A DNA stretch of 64,000 nt from Myxococcales bacterium (GCA_030681895.1 JAUXRI010000315.1:1-64000), one strand, 5' to 3'. Shown: positions 26,501-34,797, counted from the stretch's first letter. The notes: generated by a model not told the origin, from the sequence alone. Made by a program: numbers and translations.

Positions 26501-27080
26501 CGTGTGTCTGCCGAGCGCCGAGGCCGGCGGGGCTGGAGTCGCCGAGACGCTCCGGGTGAGCAACAACTCGATGACGCCGCGAGACTTCTTCGTCGTCGCT
26601 GGAGCGATTTCCGGCGCGACGTCGGGCCCCTTCACCATCGCGGCGACGGTGGAGCCGTTGCCCCCGGGTGAGGCGTGCGACACGGCGACGACGCTGATGG
26701 CAGGCACGTTGCCCAACGAGGCGATGGCCGGCTTCGTGTCCAACTACAACATCTCGAACAACACGCGCCCAAGCTGTCGCACGACGTTCAACGCTCCCGA
26801 CCGCGCCTATCAGGTGGTGGTGCCCGCAGGTCAGCTGCTGACGGTGACCGCGACGTCGGCCAGCGACCTCATTCTCAACCTCATTCCCGAGCCCGCGTCG
26901 TCGTGTGGCAACGTGTCGGTGGCGTGCCTCGCCTCAGCAGACGCCACGCTGTCGGGCGCGGCAGAGACCATCTCCTGGCGGAACGCCACGGCGAACCCGG
27001 CGACGGTCTACCTGCTCGTCACCGGTTTCGGGTCGATGTCGGCCGCGCCCGTCTCGTTGACCACCACGATTCAACCGTAG
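23592..27080 (+). CDS. EGF-repeat surface lipoprotein with PPC-like modules
   Basis: 1162 residues; signal peptide with lipobox at VSGC. Domain order: a Cys-rich module CGPSTCTNGCC (residues about 33-78); a Gly/Thr/Ser linker (about 86-170); further Cys-rich segments; seven calcium-binding EGF-like repeats (about 320-618), each opening D-[IV]-[ND]-ECLT-N-NGGC; then four PPC-like modules like those of the gene at 1-2942. Calcium-binding EGF repeats are rare in bacteria but known in Myxococcota surface proteins. It probably forms an extended, calcium-stiffened surface rod. The 3' end overlaps the convergent gene by 10 bases. Confidence 0.9.
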   Translation: MRPTSPFPVIAVLCLSVAAVSGCTGTPPPPMCGPSTCTNGCCQDGQCVSGLLDNSCGRGGLSCSACSIGTTCSLGTCTGFNNQTGGGTAGGSTAGGTAGGSTAGGTAGGSTAGGTAGGSTAGGTAGGSTAGGTAGGSTAGGTAGGSTAGGTAGGSTAGGTAGGSTAGGAGGGSSLCAGTLSECGMMCVDQQADVEHCGRCGNVCGNGEVCNRGTCQVLPTDCTMGAGCGPGYSCDPVTRRCMAGCRLSTDCPMGATCSMGQCRCPTGQHACGQQCVSDTAVSSCGSSCGACPTTMNGSATCGAGVCGLTCASGYVRNGNTCVDINECLTNNGGCSANAACTNTPGSRTCACNAGFTGDGLTCADVNECLTNNGGCDVNAMCSNTPGARACSCNSGYSGNGLTCTDVNECLTNNGNCSANAMCTNTVGARTCACNGGYQGDGVSCADINECLTNNGGCASAGAGGVCTNLQGTRMCSCATGFTGDGLTCADVDECLTNNGGCASVALGGVCSNTQGSRTCACAMGYSGSGFTCADVNECLTNNGGCASVASGGACQNTTGSRTCSCVAGYTGNGLTCADVNECLTSNGGCSSNATCTNTTGSRTCACNSGYLGNGVTCTVRPGGETCEVATVVTSGQTVVSSFVGAVSNYSGFGGNLACEVNGIRDLVFQASIAPGQRGRFVAAGTSNPDLDVIVGPASTCNLNPRVCTTGATGPGSFGSFMNGTASPVSAFAIVGPSAGDDFTLSYQATTPIANDVCSTSTTTLVSGTLTSQSLVGFEHDYECRFIAGVAGPDRVYRVPLAGNTRLLVTATPTGSLSMNLDIIDGPSSACDAPTRTCVASSGTGSLGQVRTAQFMNFNSTAREVFVVAGQSGPGTTGTFSLTSAITPMVTDDVCSNATTVLAAGATLTSQTLSGFVADYTCRAGVTSDRVYLAQVPAMSQLLVVMTPPAGMDAALVGINGPAATCDSATRVCLPSAEAGGAGVAETLRVSNNSMTPRDFFVVAGAISGATSGPFTIAATVEPLPPGEACDTATTLMAGTLPNEAMAGFVSNYNISNNTRPSCRTTFNAPDRAYQVVVPAGQLLTVTATSASDLILNLIPEPASSCGNVSVACLASADATLSGAAETISWRNATANPATVYLLVTGFGSMSAAPVSLTTTIQP
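23845..24100 (+). repeat. 27-bp coding minisatellite (GGTAGGSTA linker)
   Basis: About nine tandem 27-bp units, nearly identical, read in frame as GGTAGGSTA. The unit length and residue set match the array at 3-143 in another gene. Confidence 0.9.
24559..25446 (+). repeat. Seven EGF-coding tandem repeats
   Basis: Seven repeats of about 123-132 bases, each with the near-identical segment gagtgcctcaccaacaac, encode the EGF modules. High identity between copies suggests recent tandem amplification or gene conversion. Confidence 0.85.
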
Positions 27081-27817
27081 CGGTTGGCGAGCAGGGCTCC
27101 GACCGTCAGGCGGCGCCCGGCAGCGAGGAAGTCGTCTTCGTCGGCCAGGTGAAAGGCGTGGAGCCGCACGCGGCGGGGGAGGGCTCCGTCGGCGTCGACC
27201 TCGAGGTTGCGTAAGTGCGCCCGGAGCGTGGGCTTGTGCTGCGAGACGGTGCGCGCGTTGGCCAGGGACAGGTCCCAGACCTCGGCGTGGCCGTCGGGCG
27301 CGAGGGCGTTCCACACGTGCTCGAACGTCACCGCGCAGCGCAGCGCTTCGAGACTGCGTCGGGTGACTTGCAACGCCGTCGAGCATCGCGCCCATGCGCC
27401 GAGCAGACGCACTTCGAGTGGAATGACGCCGAGCGCATGCAGTGACGCGCGCAGCACTTCGCGGTCAGGCAGGCCGAGCGGGGTGACGATGAGCGGCGTC
27501 GTCGTCGGCAGTGGAGCAAGGGGGAGCGCCTCGTCGAAGTCGGCCAGCCAGCGCGCGAGCGAGTCGACCTCGTGCGCTTTGGGGTTCGGCTGTCGCCCGA
27601 TACCACGCGCTCGAAAATCCTCGCCGCCCTCGGGGCTCTTTCGCGTCCGTGCCATCACGTGCACCGTGCCGACGCAGGGCAAATCGCCGGAACGCGAGTC
27701 CTGGAGCTCGGGCTTCGGGTCGAGCGGACGATCGCGGCTCGAGCGTGAGGCCGGCTGCGAGTCCGTCCTGCGGTTCGTCGGCGCGTCGGCAGACTCTTCG
27801 TCTCGGGTCGACGTCAT
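27071..27817 (-). CDS. Unknown protein coupled to radical SAM gene
   Basis: 248 residues; its ATG at 27817 overlaps the radical SAM stop (ATGA), so the two are translationally coupled. The first 55 residues are polar and likely disordered. An alternative ATG at 27655 (MARTRKSP) would remove them. The folded part includes LIVTPLGLPDREVLRASLHALGVIPLEVRLLG and FEHVWNALAPDGHAEVWDLSLANAR. I recognise no family. Given the coupling, it may be the substrate-binding partner or a second enzyme acting with the radical SAM protein. Confidence 0.7.
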   Translation of the reverse strand: MTSTRDEESADAPTNRRTDSQPASRSSRDRPLDPKPELQDSRSGDLPCVGTVHVMARTRKSPEGGEDFRARGIGRQPNPKAHEVDSLARWLADFDEALPLAPLPTTTPLIVTPLGLPDREVLRASLHALGVIPLEVRLLGAWARCSTALQVTRRSLEALRCAVTFEHVWNALAPDGHAEVWDLSLANARTVSQHKPTLRAHLRNLEVDADGALPRRVRLHAFHLADEDDFLAAGRRLTVGALLANRYG

Positions 27818-28923
27818 CGCCCGCTCCGCGCCGCGTTGGCGGCTTCGTTGTACGCGCGCGTGCAGTGAAGGCAGTAGCGCTGGCAGATGGGGTCTTCGAG
27901 ACAGCGGCCCTCTTTCACGAAGCGAGCGCTCCGCTGTCGTTGCGCTTCGGGAGCGTCGCTCAACGGGCCGAGCGCGGCGCCGCCTTCCCGCAGGTACACG
28001 GAGCACGGGTAGTACGACGTCGCGTCGACGGTGCGCTCGGTGAGCGGAATGAAGCAGCGCCAGTCGTCGTGCGGTGCCACCTGGGTCAGGCCGATGGCGT
28101 CGGGTGCGAAGACGGTGGTGAGCTTTCGCCGCAGCAACGGGAACGCGTTCGCAGGCGCCTTCGCCAGCAGCGCGTCGAGCCCTTCCTTCACGCGCGCCGC
28201 TTCGGGGAAGTCACCCAGCGAGTCCTTCTCATCCACGTTGGTGATGAGCTTGGGGTCGTCGACGCCGAGAGAGAGCAGGAACGTCACCAACTCCACGAGC
28301 CGCGCGCGATTCTCGCGGCCCACCACCGAGTTCACGATGAGGAAGAACGGCACGCTGGACGCTCTCGCCGCGCCCAGCACCCGCACCGTCTCGACGGCCC
28401 GCGCCCACGCTGCCTTGCGTCCTGTCAGCGCCGCGCCCAGGCCCGGCTCTTCGGCGTCGAGCGACACCCGCACCTCGTCGAGACCGGCGGCGATGAACTC
28501 GAGGTACCGCGCCGGCGGGAGCGTTCCATTCGTCGTCACGCTCAACCGCTCCACGCCGGCCTGCTTCGCGCGGCGCACCAGCTCGACGAACCCGGGAACC
28601 AGCGACGCCTCGCCGCCCGTGAAGTGCAGATGACGCAGCGGCGTGCCGCGATGCTGCGAGAGCAGACGCTCGAACGCTGCCGCGTCGAACGACGTGCGCT
28701 TCTGTGGCCGCGCCTCGAGCTCGGCGTCGCTGCGCGCGATGGTCTTGCAGTACGGGCAGTCGAGGTTGCAGCGGTAGGTGAGGAAGACCGTCACCCGATG
28801 GAGCGGCGTCTGCGCCGAGAGCGCGTCGGGCTCGTCGACGAGCGCGCCCAGCTCGAGCACTCGCGCGTCACGTTCGTCGTCGAACAGCAGGTCCGGCACC
28901 GCACTCCGAAGAGCCCTGGGCAC
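27814..28923 (-). CDS. Radical SAM protein with C-terminal Cys cluster (SPASM-like)
   Basis: 369 residues. The GTG at 28923 is chosen because the GGAGG at 28929-28933 gives correct spacing; a GTG at 28929 would overlap it. The radical SAM CxxxCxxC motif appears as CNLDCPYC. HFTGGEASL is the GGE/SAM-binding motif, and VSLDAEEP lies in the barrel. C-terminal cysteines (CFIPL, YPCSVYL, GRCLEDPICQRYCLHC) suggest auxiliary iron-sulfur clusters as in SPASM proteins. These often modify peptides. No precursor peptide was found beside it, so the substrate is unknown. Confidence 0.85.
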   Translation of the reverse strand: MPRALRSAVPDLLFDDERDARVLELGALVDEPDALSAQTPLHRVTVFLTYRCNLDCPYCKTIARSDAELEARPQKRTSFDAAAFERLLSQHRGTPLRHLHFTGGEASLVPGFVELVRRAKQAGVERLSVTTNGTLPPARYLEFIAAGLDEVRVSLDAEEPGLGAALTGRKAAWARAVETVRVLGAARASSVPFFLIVNSVVGRENRARLVELVTFLLSLGVDDPKLITNVDEKDSLGDFPEAARVKEGLDALLAKAPANAFPLLRRKLTTVFAPDAIGLTQVAPHDDWRCFIPLTERTVDATSYYPCSVYLREGGAALGPLSDAPEAQRQRSARFVKEGRCLEDPICQRYCLHCTRAYNEAANAARSGR

Positions 28924-28991
28924 GCACACCTCCGTTTGGGATGTGCGACAGTGTGCTACATCGGGCGCGCGTCACGCAAACGCGAGCGAAT

Positions 28992-29855
28992 TCAGGTTGT
29001 TGTGGCCGATGCCAGCGCCCTGGCGAAGAACGGCGAGTGCTCCGCGAGCTGCTTCATCGACGCTTCGACGTCGCGCCGGGTCTCGGGCGAGAGCTTCGCG
29101 TACGGCATCACGTGCTCATCGGGCACGTAGCGGAAGGTGAAGTTGATGCGGCGGGTGTCGAAGTCCGAGACGTTCGCCGTGAAGTGATGGCCGCCCTTCG
29201 TGTCGACGCGCTGCACGCGATGGAAGGTGCGCTTCTTCCAGCGGTCGCCGCCGAAGATCTGCAGGCTGCCGTCGTCGAGCCACTGCTGCTCCACCACACC
29301 GTCGCGGTCGCCGGGCTTCGACGAGGTGACGAACTGAAACAGCGCGCGCTCGCCCAGTGACAGCGACGCGACGGGGCCGGGCTCGAAGTCCTTGTGCTCG
29401 CCGACGCGCGCGGTGTCGACCCACTTTCCGTCGATCAGCTTCGAGCCGTAGAAGTTCACCAGGCAGGTGTTGAGGTGCCAGCCCTTCGGCATGTCGTCGC
29501 CGCGGAACATGCCGCGCGCGCGCGCCTCCATCTCGGTGACGAGCGTGGCCAGCACCCGGGGGAACGGCTCGGCTTCGACGGCGCGGTTGAGCAGCCCGTG
29601 CGGCGGCCGGTAGTAGTCGAGGCACGCGAACTGCCAGTTGCCCAACCAGTACACCGGCCTCAACAGCTGGCGCTGCGTCTCGCCCTCGGGAATGGGGCGG
29701 AAGTCCGAGAAGCGGTTTTCCCAGATGGGGTGAATCGTCGAGAGCCAGGACACGATGTCCTTGCGCGCGTCACGCGACAGAAAGCCCGCGTCGAAGTGCA
29801 GCCCGGCCGCGCCTCGTGACGGTTTCTTCGACCGCAGTGGCCAGTGCGCCCGCAT
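28992..29855 (-). CDS. AlkB-like 2-oxoglutarate/Fe(II) dioxygenase
   Basis: 287 residues from ATG 29855, preceded by GGTG; a GTG three codons upstream is possible. The iron ligands HKD (His154, Asp156) and distal His212 are followed by RINFTFR, a perfect match to the RxNxTxR motif of AlkB-type enzymes. NFYGSKLIDG is the nucleotide-recognition segment. By family it oxidatively removes alkyl groups from nucleic acid bases, or occasionally acts on proteins. It lies upstream of the radical SAM gene on the same strand with about 70 bases between them. Confidence 0.85.
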   Translation of the reverse strand: MRAHWPLRSKKPSRGAAGLHFDAGFLSRDARKDIVSWLSTIHPIWENRFSDFRPIPEGETQRQLLRPVYWLGNWQFACLDYYRPPHGLLNRAVEAEPFPRVLATLVTEMEARARGMFRGDDMPKGWHLNTCLVNFYGSKLIDGKWVDTARVGEHKDFEPGPVASLSLGERALFQFVTSSKPGDRDGVVEQQWLDDGSLQIFGGDRWKKRTFHRVQRVDTKGGHHFTANVSDFDTRRINFTFRYVPDEHVMPYAKLSPETRRDVEASMKQLAEHSPFFARALASATTT

Positions 29856-30007
29856 GCGGTTCACCTACGCCCTGCGCGAAAGACAGTCGACCCGCTTTCG
29901 CTGGTACAGGCTGGCCGGGTTGTCATGACAGCGCTGTCACCCGGCGCGCATCGTCTTTGAGTGCCGTGGAGTTCGGGGATGGCCCGAGGCTTGCTCTGCG
30001 CGGGCGC

Positions 30008-30379
30008 ATGCGAACGCTCGTGCTGCTCTCGACGCTGGCCAGTCTCGGCTGTCACCCTGTGCTCCCGTACGGAGGCGTCTGCGCAGAGGACATCAAGGTC
30101 GGTCAACGCCTCGCTGACCTCACTGACGCCGGCGCCTTCCCCGCGAGGTTCAGCCGCGACCCGTCCTGGGCGGGTGCCGTCGTCTCGGGCCAGCGCTGTC
30201 AGTGTGCGCAGGACGCGGGATGTACCGACTGCTTCTATACGAACCTGACGGAGCAGTACTGGAAGGCTCCGTGCAGCGGGCTGACCTCGTCGCCTGGCGC
30301 GCTCTTTCACTGCGGCGCGTGGACGAACGCAGAGGGCCTCGTCGTTGGCGTCTACGCGAACTGCGAGCACTTCAACTGA
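30008..30379 (+). CDS. Small Cys-rich lipoprotein
   Basis: 123 residues with signal peptide MRTLVLLSTLASLGC and a lipobox. The mature chain has about nine Cys (CQCAQDAGCTDCFYT; APCSG; FHCGAW; ANCEHFN), suggesting a disulfide-bonded periplasmic domain. No family recognised. It ends eight bases before the convergent TonB-like gene. Confidence 0.65.
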   Translation: MRTLVLLSTLASLGCHPVLPYGGVCAEDIKVGQRLADLTDAGAFPARFSRDPSWAGAVVSGQRCQCAQDAGCTDCFYTNLTEQYWKAPCSGLTSSPGALFHCGAWTNAEGLVVGVYANCEHFN

Positions 30380-30387
30380 TGCGTTGG

Positions 30388-31194
30388 TCAGCCGCCACGC
30401 GCGCCGAAGTCGATGGGCACGGTGAAGCAGTGCGCCCGCGCGCGTGAAGGAAACGGCGCGGCCCGGCGAACGACACAGCTGCTGGCCGCCTCGTCGAGCG
30501 AGGCGATGCCTGACGGGGTGACGACGACGCGCTCCGGTTGGCCGTCGGCGTCGATGCAGAACGAGACCGGCACGCGCGCCTGCTGACGAAACCGTCGGGC
30601 CTGTGGCGGGTAGCACTCCGCAGCGGCAGCAGCGAGGCGCGCGTGGAGCTCGCGCGTGAAGGCGAGGTCGACGGTGTCTCCTCGTGCGTCGTCCGTCGCT
30701 GCCGTACCGGCGTGCGCGCCCGGCGACGGAAGAGCGGTGCCCGTCGCGCCTTCGACGAGCCCGCTGCCGTCTGGAACGGCGCGTGGCTGTGTGCCCTTGA
30801 AGAGTGATGCATGCGAGTCGGGCGCTTCAACAGTGACAGGACCGGGCGCCGCGAGCGCGACGTGCGACGGCGCGGGCGCGTCCGACGCCTCCGCACCTTC
30901 AGGACCGGGCGCCGCGAGCGCGACCTGCGACGGCGCGGGCGTGTCGAACGTGAGCGGGCGCGGCGCGGCCGTGGCGACTCTCCCTGCGCGAGCGGGTGGC
31001 TCTGGCGCGGCGACGGGCTCGGGCGAATGCGCCGCGCGAGGCAGTACGCCGATTCGCATCACCTCGATGGCGCGGGCGTGGGGTGCTGCTGAGGGCAGTG
31101 TGGTGGAGGACCGCCCGAGCGAGACGAAGAGCCCGCCAGCCACCGCGACGTGCGCGAGCACCGAGACAGCGACCGCTGCGGGCCATCGCGTCAC
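30388..31194 (-). CDS. TonB-like energy-transducer protein
   Basis: 268 residues. The GTG at 31194 follows GGAGGAGG with good spacing and precedes one N-terminal membrane anchor (VAVSVLAHVAVAGGLFVSL). A long Pro/Ala linker follows, then a C-terminal domain of about 100 residues with ECYPPQARRFRQQARVPVSFCIDADGQPERV, typical of TonB C-terminal folds. TonB couples the proton motive force to outer-membrane receptors. No ExbB/ExbD or receptor gene is adjacent. Its linker contains a tandem internal repeat. Confidence 0.75.
   Translation of the reverse strand: MTRWPAAVAVSVLAHVAVAGGLFVSLGRSSTTLPSAAPHARAIEVMRIGVLPRAAHSPEPVAAPEPPARAGRVATAAPRPLTFDTPAPSQVALAAPGPEGAEASDAPAPSHVALAAPGPVTVEAPDSHASLFKGTQPRAVPDGSGLVEGATGTALPSPGAHAGTAATDDARGDTVDLAFTRELHARLAAAAAECYPPQARRFRQQARVPVSFCIDADGQPERVVVTPSGIASLDEAASSCVVRRAAPFPSRARAHCFTVPIDFGARGG
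30838..30941 (-). repeat. Tandem repeat in TonB linker
   Basis: Two 41-base blocks, offset by 63 bases (30838-30878 and 30901-30941) with one mismatch, encode APSxVALAAPGP twice. This shows recent expansion of the periplasm-spanning linker. Confidence 0.8.
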
Positions 31195-31273
31195 CGGCCT
31201 CCTCCGGTCGAAGGTTCGTGAGCAGGGGCGGCTCGACGGCCCACGAGCGGTCGCATGACAGCGCGACGGCGCG

Positions 31274-32041
31274 TCACCTCGGCCACCGCGGCTGAAACGA
31301 GTGCTCGCCCGTCTGCTCCATGGCGATGCCATACACCTCGCTGAGCCGCGCTGTCGTCAACACCTCGGCGGCCGGGCCCTGCGCGACGAGCCGGCCTGCC
31401 GACATCAACGCGACGTGGGTCGCGAAGTGGGCCGCGAGCGAGACGTCGTGGAGCACTGCCAGCACTCCGACGCTCGGCGAGATGCGCTGCCGCACCAGAT
31501 GGAGCGTGTCGACCTGGTGCCGCACGTCGAGGAACGCGGTCGGCTCGTCGAGCACCAGCAACGGCGCGGCCTGCGTCAGCGCTCGCGCGAGGAAGACGCG
31601 GCGACGTTCTCCACCCGAGAGCGACGAGACGGCGCGGTCGGCGAGCGGCGCGACGTCGAACGCGGCGAGGGCCTCACGCGCCAGCTGCTCGTCGTGCGCG
31701 CCCGTCAGGCCCAGCGGGCCCAGGTGTGGAGCGCGGCCCATCAACGCCACCTCCAGCGCCGTGAAGTCGAGCCCCTCGGGCGCCTGCTGGGGCACCCACG
31801 CGACGACCTTCGCGAGCGCCGCCGGAGCCGCCGACGAGGGGAGTCCTCCGACGGTGACACGGCCCTGCAGCACGCCGAGCAGCCCCGCGGCCACCTTCGC
31901 GAGCGTCGTCTTGCCCGCGCCGTTGGGGCCCAGCACCGCCCACGCTTCGCCAGCCTTCACCTCGAGCGAGACGGCGTGGAGCACCGCGCAGCCGCCGTAG
32001 CCGGCCGTCACGTCGTGGAGGGTGGTGAGCGCCGTCGTCAC
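31274..32041 (-). CDS. ABC transporter ATPase, iron/cobalamin-uptake type
   Basis: 255 residues. Walker A GPNGAGKT (38-45), signature LSGGERRRVFLARAL, Walker B LLVLDEPTAFLD and the switch His in AVLHDVSLAA are all intact. The sequence is most like the FecE/BtuD/HmuV branch that imports iron-siderophore, haem or cobalamin. The GTG start overlaps the kinase stop (GTGA). No permease or binding protein lies beside it, so it is an orphan here. The TonB-like gene downstream supports an uptake role. Confidence 0.88.
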   Translation of the reverse strand: MTTALTTLHDVTAGYGGCAVLHAVSLEVKAGEAWAVLGPNGAGKTTLAKVAAGLLGVLQGRVTVGGLPSSAAPAALAKVVAWVPQQAPEGLDFTALEVALMGRAPHLGPLGLTGAHDEQLAREALAAFDVAPLADRAVSSLSGGERRRVFLARALTQAAPLLVLDEPTAFLDVRHQVDTLHLVRQRISPSVGVLAVLHDVSLAAHFATHVALMSAGRLVAQGPAAEVLTTARLSEVYGIAMEQTGEHSFQPRWPR

Positions 32042-34176
32042 TGGTTCTGCTTCGCGAGCGCTTCCTTCACCTTCTTGTGCAGCTCGTTCAGCTTGGCCTG
32101 GAACGTGGCATCGCCGGTCTTGGCCCGATCGCCCTCGAGCGCGCTGAGCTTGAGATTGAAGCCGCCGATCTGCGACGGGTTCGTCAGCTGATTGATGTCG
32201 GCCTTGATTGGCGCGGTCGGGTCTTCGCGGGGTGGGGCCCTGACAATCGGCTTCGGCTTCTTCGGGTCCTTCGCGATGCCGGGCAGTTCCTCTGGTTCAT
32301 GCTCCGGCTCGTCAGTCCCGACCTTCACCTCGCGCGAGGGCTCCGGCCCGACACGCGGCGGCGGCGGCACGACGGGTGTCACGTCATTGAGTTCCGAGCG
32401 CTGCGCCTCGGGAATATGCCGGTCGCTCCACTGATCCCACGCGATGTAGGTCCCGACCGAGGCGATGGCGAGCACCGGGAGCGCGAGCCAGACCAACACC
32501 GAGCTGCCCGACTTCGTCGCTGGAGTGAGTGCGTCGGCGGCTCCGGGCGCGGGCGTCTGGTCGGGGGTGAGGGTCTGCGGGTTCTCGAGTGGCGTCGCTT
32601 TCTGCGCGTTGGCCTTCTTCGTGTCGCTCTTCTCGGCCTTCCCGTTTCGCCCGGACGTCTTGAGGCCCGAGCCCGTGGTGCGGCTCTGCGACTTCCGCGC
32701 GGGGTCCGACTTCATCGGAGCTGGTGCAGCCGCGGCGCCTCTCGACGGTCGCGTCTCGGGGAGCGTGCGCGCGCGTGCGTCAGACAGCTCCGACAGCCCG
32801 TCGTCGAGCACGATGCTCTGCTGCGGCATCGCCGGTGGAGGTGGCGGCGCCGGCACAGGCACCTGGTCGGTCATTCGCCCTTCGGGCGCGACGACGATGC
32901 TGGGCAGCGTCGAGGGGTCTTCAGGGCGCGACTTCTTCTCGCCACTGGCCGAGGGGGCCTTGCGGGTCGGCTGGAAGGAGAGCGCCTGAATCGACGCCAG
33001 TGGGTCGATGGGTGCGGCGCCGTCGGTGCTGGCCTTCAGCTCTGGCGCCGTCACCCGCGCTTGCGGCACCTCATCGAGCGTCAGCGCGGGGAATGACGGG
33101 ACCTCTCTCGTCACACCACCAGCCGTCGGGTCGAGCGTCTCTTCTTCCTGCGCCACCTCTTCCGGCAGGTCGCGGGCCTGCTGCGTCAGCTCAGCCAGCA
33201 GCTTGCGTTCGCTCTGGTACTCGTTCGCGAACGCCTCGGTCATGAAGCGCGTCGCGGTCTCGGGCCCGGCGGACTGGTCGATCTCCAGCAGAATCGTGAG
33301 CAGCCGGCCGCGCAGCTCCTCGGCCGTCTGGAAGCGCTGCGCCGGGTCGACGGCGAGTGCCTTCATCACCGCGTCGTTGAGCGCCGGAGGACATAGCGGC
33401 TCGATGGAGGTGAGCGGCGCAATCTTCGGGTTGGCGACGGTGGCCATCAGCTCGCCCGGCGCGATGGCGTCGAACGGGCTCTTGCCTGCGATGAGCTCGT
33501 AGAGACAGAGGCCCACCGCGTAGAGGTCGGAGCGCTTGTCGGCCTTCTGGTGCCGCGCCTGCTCCGGCGACATGTAGAGGAACTTGCCCAGCACGATGCT
33601 CGGGTGCGTGTGCGTGGCCGACATCGTCGACTTGGCGAGGCCGAAGTCGATGACCTTCACCTCACCCTCGTACGAGATGAGGATGTTCTGGGGACTGACG
33701 TCGCGGTGGACGAGGTTGAGCTCCTTACCCTCGTCTCCCTTCTTGCGGTGCGCGTAGGCCAGCGCGTCGAGCAGCCGGGTCGCGACGTAGAGGATGAAGG
33801 AGAGCGGCAACGTCAGCGCGCGTTCGTGCGCCCGGGCCACGACGCGACGCAGGTCTTTGCCGTCGATGAACTCGAGCGCGATGTAGGGCGCGCCTTCGTG
33901 CAGGCCCATGTCGAGCACCTGCGCGATGTTGCCGTGCGAGAGCTTCACCAGAATGCGCGCCTCGTCGACGAAGCGGTCGACGAAGTCTTTGTCCTGCGCG
34001 AGGTGGGGAAGAATCTTCTTGATGACGCAGAGCTTCTCGAAGCCCTGGGCGCCCTCGAGGCGGGCGAGAAAAATCTCACCCATGCCGCCCATCGAGAGCG
34101 GCATCAACAGCGTGTAGCGCCCGAACCGTTGCGGCTTGAACGGCCTGAGGCGCTCTTTGGTGGCACCCTGACTCAT
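32038..34176 (-). CDS. Transmembrane Ser/Thr protein kinase
   Basis: 712 residues from ATG 34176 (MSQGATKERL). Kinase domain about 20-290: glycine loop LSMGGMGEIFLA, Lys53 in VIKK, catalytic HRDVSPQN (Asp159) and DFG at 177-179. A long Pro/Ser/Ala-rich linker follows, then one membrane helix near residues 575-600 (VLVWLALPVLAIASVGTYIAW) and a C-terminal extracytoplasmic tail ending in a helical KLNELHKKVKEAL. This is the PknB-like bacterial layout, abundant in myxobacteria. The downstream ABC ATPase overlaps by GTGA, so they share a transcript. Confidence 0.93.
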   Translation of the reverse strand: MSQGATKERLRPFKPQRFGRYTLLMPLSMGGMGEIFLARLEGAQGFEKLCVIKKILPHLAQDKDFVDRFVDEARILVKLSHGNIAQVLDMGLHEGAPYIALEFIDGKDLRRVVARAHERALTLPLSFILYVATRLLDALAYAHRKKGDEGKELNLVHRDVSPQNILISYEGEVKVIDFGLAKSTMSATHTHPSIVLGKFLYMSPEQARHQKADKRSDLYAVGLCLYELIAGKSPFDAIAPGELMATVANPKIAPLTSIEPLCPPALNDAVMKALAVDPAQRFQTAEELRGRLLTILLEIDQSAGPETATRFMTEAFANEYQSERKLLAELTQQARDLPEEVAQEEETLDPTAGGVTREVPSFPALTLDEVPQARVTAPELKASTDGAAPIDPLASIQALSFQPTRKAPSASGEKKSRPEDPSTLPSIVVAPEGRMTDQVPVPAPPPPPAMPQQSIVLDDGLSELSDARARTLPETRPSRGAAAAPAPMKSDPARKSQSRTTGSGLKTSGRNGKAEKSDTKKANAQKATPLENPQTLTPDQTPAPGAADALTPATKSGSSVLVWLALPVLAIASVGTYIAWDQWSDRHIPEAQRSELNDVTPVVPPPPRVGPEPSREVKVGTDEPEHEPEELPGIAKDPKKPKPIVRAPPREDPTAPIKADINQLTNPSQIGGFNLKLSALEGDRAKTGDATFQAKLNELHKKVKEALAKQNQ

Positions 34177-34263
34177 GTTGTTGGTTGGAGTGCGACCATT
34201 GAACACCAGCGTCCTGCCCCGTACCACCAGAGGTTATCGGTTGGGTGGACGAAGGGTTGCCCC

Positions 34264-34797
34264 TCAGGTCCAGCGCACATGGAAGCGGCCGCCGGTGTCG
34301 TCGTGGCTGATCAAGGTGACCTCGACGGCCTTCGCGCCAGCCAGCTCGAGGCCCCGCGTCACGATGCCCGAGTACCAGCCCGGCCGAGAGACCTGGTTGC
34401 ACCACAGCTCGGCTTCGGTGGCGCCCAGGCGGGTCAGCTTCGTCTCGGAGAAGTTGTTGCCGGTGCGGAACTTGTTGCTCAAGCGCTCCAGCGTTCGCCA
34501 CGGCCCGATGACGCGCATGCCGGCCACCATCGCGCGGCCAATCATCGTCTCCTGGTACGAGTCCATGAAGCGGCGGCCCATCTCGCGGGCCTGGTCTTCT
34601 TTCGACTTCGCCGGCGCGACGGCCGCACCTGCGTAGTCCAGCGCGGCGAGGAATTGCTCGAGCGGGTAGGCAGGGAGCAGGCGCTTGTCGACGTCGATGC
34701 CACAGCTGCGCAGCTTCGCGCGGGCCTGCTCGTTCAGCGGGCCGAGCGCGCGGACGAAGCCTTCGATGGTCTGGGCGAAGATGAGCTTCTCGGTCAT
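34264..34797 (-). CDS. DUF2378 / TIGR02265 myxobacterial paralogue
   Basis: 177 residues starting MTEKLIFAQTIEGFVRALGPL. The helical core with YQETMIGRAMVAGMRVIGPWRTLERL and the end (WYSGIVTRGLELAGAKAVEVTL) match the DUF2378 family of unknown function, which is expanded in Myxococcus and relatives. Usually about 180 residues, so full length. Divergent from the SDR gene, with 51 bases between the starts. Confidence 0.82.
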   Translation of the reverse strand: MTEKLIFAQTIEGFVRALGPLNEQARAKLRSCGIDVDKRLLPAYPLEQFLAALDYAGAAVAPAKSKEDQAREMGRRFMDSYQETMIGRAMVAGMRVIGPWRTLERLSNKFRTGNNFSETKLTRLGATEAELWCNQVSRPGWYSGIVTRGLELAGAKAVEVTLISHDDTGGRFHVRWT

